Source: Oscillospiraceae bacterium
GTDB taxonomy: Bacteria > Bacillota > Clostridia > Oscillospirales > Oscillospiraceae
Reading direction: 5' to 3'
Length of the DNA stretch: 8,919 bases
Assembly: GCA_017400415.1 (NCBI GenBank)
Contig: JAFPTE010000165.1
Span: 1-8,919, forward strand
Position numbers and translations under genes: made by a program. Below the pieces are notes generated by a model that made no database searches, was not told the DNA's origin, and saw only the letters and a program-made list of their open reading frames with translations. Shown one piece after another: positions 6,346-8,919 of the stretch (position 1 is its first letter; each line of letters starts with the position of its first letter).

Positions 6346-7052
6346 CAGTTCACACCCCCTATAAACATGGCAAATTCCTTGAGAAATGCTTTTTTCTGGG
6401 GTCTCGAAATCGGCAGCCTGTCCATGCCCAGGAGCACGTCGTCCCCCTCGATCCCGGTGACGAACTTAAGGTTTACCAGCAGATGCCGGTTGCACCGGGC
6501 GAAATAGTCCTTATTGAGCTTTTTTTGCGCATCCTTGAGGGTGATGTATTCGGTGAAGTCCCCCTCCGTGGTGTGGTAAATGATGTAGTGCCCATCCACC
6601 TCCAGGTAGCGGACGGTGGCCAGGCGCAGGGCGTAGGTATCCCTGGCGGTTTTGATCCGGATAAGCTCATCCTGCTGCCTGACCGCCCGGGAAAGGGCCC
6701 GCCGGAGCTTCAGGGCGAAGTCATACTTGCTGACCGGTTTCAGAATGTAGTTCATGGCGTCCACCTCATAGCCCTGGAGGGCGTACTGGGCCACATTGGT
6801 GACAAAAATCAGAATCACCGCCTTGTCCATCTGCCGGAGGGCACGGGCGGTCTCCATGCCGTTCATGCCGGGCATCTCGATGTCCATAAGCACGATATCA
6901 TATATAGGCTTATAGTCCCCGAGGAAGGCCAGACCGGAGGAGAACTCGGTTACGGAAAACTGTACCTTCTCAGCTTCCGCCAGGTAGTCAAGGCAGCTGC
7001 GCAGATGGGCTGCAGACTCGGGGTCATCTTCAATTATGGCGACCTGCAGCAT
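6345..7052 (-). CDS. LytTR-family response regulator (AgrA/VirR-like)
   Basis: This 235-residue transcription factor has a receiver domain (about 1-120) and a LytTR DNA-binding domain (about 130-232). Receiver landmarks are all present: acidic pair D9/D10, phosphoacceptor D57 in LMDIEMPGMNG, T85 and K105 in the LKP motif. The LytTR domain shows YLEVDGHYIIYHT (149-161) and the typical FARCNRHLLVNL signature (184-195). Its partner is the sensor kinase that follows, overlapping by one base. LytTR proteins bind pairs of short direct repeats upstream of targets; I found no convincing pair here. The start at 7052 has a GAGGTG ribosome binding site six bases away and a strong promoter about 30 bases upstream. 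Order is regulator then sensor, the reverse of the staphylococcal agrBDCA operon. Confidence 0.93.
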   Translation of the reverse strand: MLQVAIIEDDPESAAHLRSCLDYLAEAEKVQFSVTEFSSGLAFLGDYKPIYDIVLMDIEMPGMNGMETARALRQMDKAVILIFVTNVAQYALQGYEVDAMNYILKPVSKYDFALKLRRALSRAVRQQDELIRIKTARDTYALRLATVRYLEVDGHYIIYHTTEGDFTEYITLKDAQKKLNKDYFARCNRHLLVNLKFVTGIEGDDVLLGMDRLPISRPQKKAFLKEFAMFIGGVN

Positions 7053-7084
7053 GAACTCACCTCATTTCAGCCTCTTCTGTCCAG

Positions 7085-7112
7085 ATTATACCATTTGTTT
7101 TTCAAACTTCAA
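7085..7112 (-). promoter_or_regulatory. Predicted promoter of the two-component operon
   Basis: On the minus strand, TTGAAG (7107-7112) and a perfect TATAAT (7085-7090) are separated by 16 bases, with an extended -10 TG (TGGTATAAT). Transcription should begin near 7078, about 26 bases before the regulator ATG. The good match suggests steady expression of the pair. Confidence 0.75.
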
Positions 7113-7133
7113 GTACCAAATTTCAGTTACAGC

Positions 7134-7162
7134 TTGCCCCTGATGCGAAAAAATGGTACAAT
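7134..7162 (+). promoter_or_regulatory. Predicted promoter of the PatB/MalY-type gene
   Basis: TTGCCC (7134-7139) and TACAAT (7157-7162) are separated by 17 bases, with an extended -10 TG (TGGTACAAT). Transcription is expected near 7169, leaving only about 25 bases of leader and thus no room for a riboswitch. The ribosome binding site GAAAGG (7179-7184) is modest, nine bases before the ATG. Confidence 0.7.
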
Positions 7163-7193
7163 ATTTCCCATCAAACACGAAAGGTATTCTGCC

Positions 7194-8405
7194 ATGACAT
7201 ACGATTTTGAAACTCTGCCGGAGCGGAGGGGCCACGACGCCCTGGCCCTGGACGCCATCGGTGCCGGGGACGGCTTTGCTCCCCTGGGTCCCGGGGGGGG
7301 CTTCGACGCCATACCCATGTGGGTGGCGGACATGAACTTTGCCGTGTGCCCCACCGTCACGGCGGCAATCGAGGAAAGGCTCCGTTACCCCACCTTCGGC
7401 TATTTTGCCCCGAGACAGGAGTATTTTGACTCCATCATCCGCTGGCACAGCCTGCGAAACGGCGTTTCCGATCTGGAGCCCAGGCACATCGGTTACGAAA
7501 ACGGCGTTCTGGGGGGCATCGTCTCCACCCTGAACGTGCTGTGCTCCCGGGGCGATAACGTGCTCCTCCACAGCCCCACCTACATCGGCTTCACCCACGC
7601 CCTGGAGCAAAACGGCTACAACATGGTCCTGAGTCCCCTCAGGCGGGACGGGGCAGGCGTCTGGCGGATGGATTTTGAGGATATGGAGAAGAAAATCGTA
7701 TCTGACCGCATCCACGCCGCCGTGTTCTGCTCCCCGCACAACCCCTGCGGCAGAGTCTGGGAGAGATGGGAAATCGAAAGGGCCATGGAGATATTCGAGC
7801 GCCACGGCGTATGGGTAATCTCCGACGAGATCTGGTCCGACATTCTGCTCAACGGCAGCCGGCACATCCCCACCCAGTCCGTGAGCCCCTACGCCAGGGA
7901 GCATACCGCCGCCATGTACGCCCCCTCCAAGACCTTCAACCTGGCGGGCCTTATCGGCAGCTACCACATCATCTATAACGACTGGCTCCGGGACCGGCAG
8001 GAGAAGGAAGCGGCCCTTTCCATGTATAACTCCATGAACGTCCTCTCCATGCACGCCCTCATAGGGGCCTACAGGCCGGAGGGCATGCTCTGGGCGGACG
8101 AGCTCTGTCAGGTCATCTCTGGCAGCGTGAACTTCGCCTGCGATTTCATCTCCCGCCGCTTTGAGGGCGTCAGCCTGGCAAAGCCCCAGGGCACCTATAT
8201 GCTGTTCCTCCACTGCGAGGACCTCTGCCGCAGCCGGGGCATAAGCCTTGACGAGCTCATGAAAATGGGCACGGACGTGGGCGTATGCTGGCAGGACGGC
8301 AGGCCCTTCCATGACGATTGGGGCATACGCATGAACCTGGCCCTGCCCCGCAGAAAGGTTGAGGAGGCCTTCCGGCGGCTGGACAAATACGTTTTCAATC
8401 CATAA
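7194..8405 (+). CDS. patB: PLP-dependent C-S lyase/aminotransferase of the PatB/MalY family
   Basis: This 403-residue cytoplasmic fold-type I PLP enzyme resembles PatB/MalY cystathionine beta-lyases, which release homocysteine or a thiol, pyruvate and ammonia from cystathionine or cysteine conjugates. Visible landmarks are PMWVADMNF near the N-terminus (41-49), SPHNPCGRVW (180-189, N183 contacting PLP), VISDEIWSD (208-216, D211), the PLP lysine K246 in APSKTFNLAGL, and R379 in RMNLALPR for the substrate carboxylate. Length is about normal for the family. The reading frame is open far upstream, into the regulator gene, but the ATG at 7194 is chosen because the promoter lies just before it and MTYDFETLPERRG matches the usual start of this family. 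The gene stands alone between a divergent promoter and its own terminator. Substrate (cystathionine, another cysteine conjugate, or an amino acid for transamination) is not resolvable; the symbol is a family-level label. Confidence 0.9.
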   Translation: MTYDFETLPERRGHDALALDAIGAGDGFAPLGPGGGFDAIPMWVADMNFAVCPTVTAAIEERLRYPTFGYFAPRQEYFDSIIRWHSLRNGVSDLEPRHIGYENGVLGGIVSTLNVLCSRGDNVLLHSPTYIGFTHALEQNGYNMVLSPLRRDGAGVWRMDFEDMEKKIVSDRIHAAVFCSPHNPCGRVWERWEIERAMEIFERHGVWVISDEIWSDILLNGSRHIPTQSVSPYAREHTAAMYAPSKTFNLAGLIGSYHIIYNDWLRDRQEKEAALSMYNSMNVLSMHALIGAYRPEGMLWADELCQVISGSVNFACDFISRRFEGVSLAKPQGTYMLFLHCEDLCRSRGISLDELMKMGTDVGVCWQDGRPFHDDWGIRMNLALPRRKVEEAFRRLDKYVFNP

Positions 8406-8410
8406 GAAAA

Positions 8411-8452
8411 GCGCTGGGCGGGAAACCGCTCAGCGCACTTTTTTGCTTTTTT
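8411..8452 (+). terminator. Rho-independent terminator after the PatB/MalY-type gene
   Basis: GCGCTGGGCGG (8411-8421) pairs with CCGCTCAGCGC (8426-8436) over 11 pairs with one G-U, closed by a GAAA tetraloop. Two T-runs follow (8439-8444 and 8447-8452), the second entering the stop codon of the convergent gene. On the minus strand the same stem is followed by TTTTCTT, so it may weakly serve the antiporter gene too. Confidence 0.9.
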
Positions 8453-8919
8453 CAGAAGATGAGGCCCGCCGCCACGTACATCAGAAGGGCGACGGCGGAG
8501 AAGATTACGGAGTACTTGAGCCGTACCTTCAGTATCACGTCCGGGTCGCAGCCGATGGCGTTGGCTACGGAGAGGGCGTCCGAGGTGAAGGCGCAGTTCT
8601 TCTCCCCGGCTATGCCGGCAGAGGCCACGGCCCCCACGCACAGAGGCACGGATAGGCCCATGTTGGCGGCCATGTGCAGGGCCACGGGAATGCCGATGAC
8701 GTACATGGCCCAGGAGGAGCCCAGGGACACGGTGACCAGGGTGGACACCAGGAAGAGTACCGCCGGCACCAGGAAGGAGACGGGCCCCAGGAGCCGGACG
8801 GCGCCGTTGAAGAATTCGCCCATGGCCTCATGCTCCAGAAGTGCGGAAAAGCACATGGTGAGCAGATACAGCATTATGGGCAGGGTCATGCTCTGGATGC
8901 CGCTGACCATATTCTCAAA
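8452..8919 (-). CDS. NhaC-like Na+/H+ antiporter family protein, C-terminal part (runs off the right edge)
   Basis: The last 155 residues of a polytopic membrane transporter are visible; the frame stays open to the window edge, so the methionine at 8910 is probably internal. Hydrophobic stretches correspond to about four or five membrane segments. The sequence TLVTVSLGSSWAMYVIGIPV resembles the conserved G-[TS]-SWG region of NhaC-type antiporters. GEKNCAFTSDALSVANAIGC occupies the place of their GD-CSPISDT-LSS-GC block and keeps the SD and the terminal GC. Family members exchange sodium and protons or related solutes across the cytoplasmic membrane; some relatives carry organic acids or amino acids, so the substrate is uncertain. 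It is convergent with the PatB-like gene, with only 46 bases between the two stop codons. The transporter nature is firm; the NhaC assignment rests on partial motifs. Confidence 0.65.
   Translation of the reverse strand, partial: FENMVSGIQSMTLPIMLYLLTMCFSALLEHEAMGEFFNGAVRLLGPVSFLVPAVLFLVSTLVTVSLGSSWAMYVIGIPVALHMAANMGLSVPLCVGAVASAGIAGEKNCAFTSDALSVANAIGCDPDVILKVRLKYSVIFSAVALLMYVAAGLIF

Noticed and set aside
7107..7130. Possible LytTR binding sites around TCAGTTAC (7123-7130) and a GAAGTTTGA on the other strand
   Set aside because: Both are imperfect matches to the LytTR consensus and do not form the expected same-strand direct repeat with constant spacing.
6483..7193. Upstream in-frame extension of the PatB/MalY-type gene by 237 codons
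   Set aside because: It lies opposite the response-regulator gene, precedes the promoter at 7134-7162, and encodes no recognisable domain.
7163..7193. A riboswitch or T-box ahead of the sulfur-metabolism-type gene
   Set aside because: The leader from the predicted start site is only about 25 bases, too short for any known riboswitch, and has no stem-loop.
7086..8312. A 408-codon open frame antisense to the PatB/MalY-type gene
   Set aside because: Same in-register artefact of codon bias; the real gene on the other strand has all PLP-enzyme motifs.

Overview
The window most likely comes from a GC-rich gut-type Firmicute of class Clostridia, possibly an Oscillospiraceae-like anaerobe. I infer this from gene content: a bacterial Hanks-type kinase, an AgrC/VirS-like GHKL sensor with a LytTR regulator, a large membrane-anchored GH3 enzyme and a MalY/PatB-type C-S lyase. 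Strong AGGAGG-type ribosome binding sites, TATAAT promoters and Rho-independent terminators agree with this. No species can be named from the sequence alone. I see no rRNA, tRNA, CRISPR array, insertion sequence or integrase.

Layout: (1) Positions 1-507, minus strand: the N-terminal half of a serine/threonine kinase that runs off the left edge. (2) Positions 508-669: a divergent promoter region. (3) Positions 670-1305, plus strand: a HAD-family phosphatase or mutase, followed by a strong terminator. (4) Positions 1376-4924, minus strand: a two-gene operon. Its first gene encodes a 1033-residue GH3 glycosidase with circularly permuted domains and a membrane anchor at each end. Its second gene encodes a four-helix membrane protein whose ribosome binding site lies in the last codons of the GH3 gene. 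(5) Positions 5074-7052, minus strand: a response regulator and sensor kinase pair overlapping by one base, ended by a terminator that sits directly against the GH3 promoter. (6) Positions 7194-8405, plus strand: a PatB/MalY-type PLP enzyme, divergent from the regulator. (7) Positions 8452-8919, minus strand: the C-terminal part of an NhaC-like antiporter, convergent on the PLP enzyme gene across a shared terminator region. All gaps between genes are under 200 bases.

How the genes may work together: the two-component pair lies immediately upstream of the GH3/membrane-protein operon on the same strand, separated by a terminator and a new promoter. This makes the GH3 operon a plausible but unproven target. 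The GH3 enzyme should be tethered on the outer face of the membrane, with the four-helix protein as a possible partner. The kinase, HAD enzyme, PatB-like enzyme and antiporter look like independent neighbouring genes.

The most unusual object is the doubly anchored, permuted GH3 with its coupled small membrane partner.
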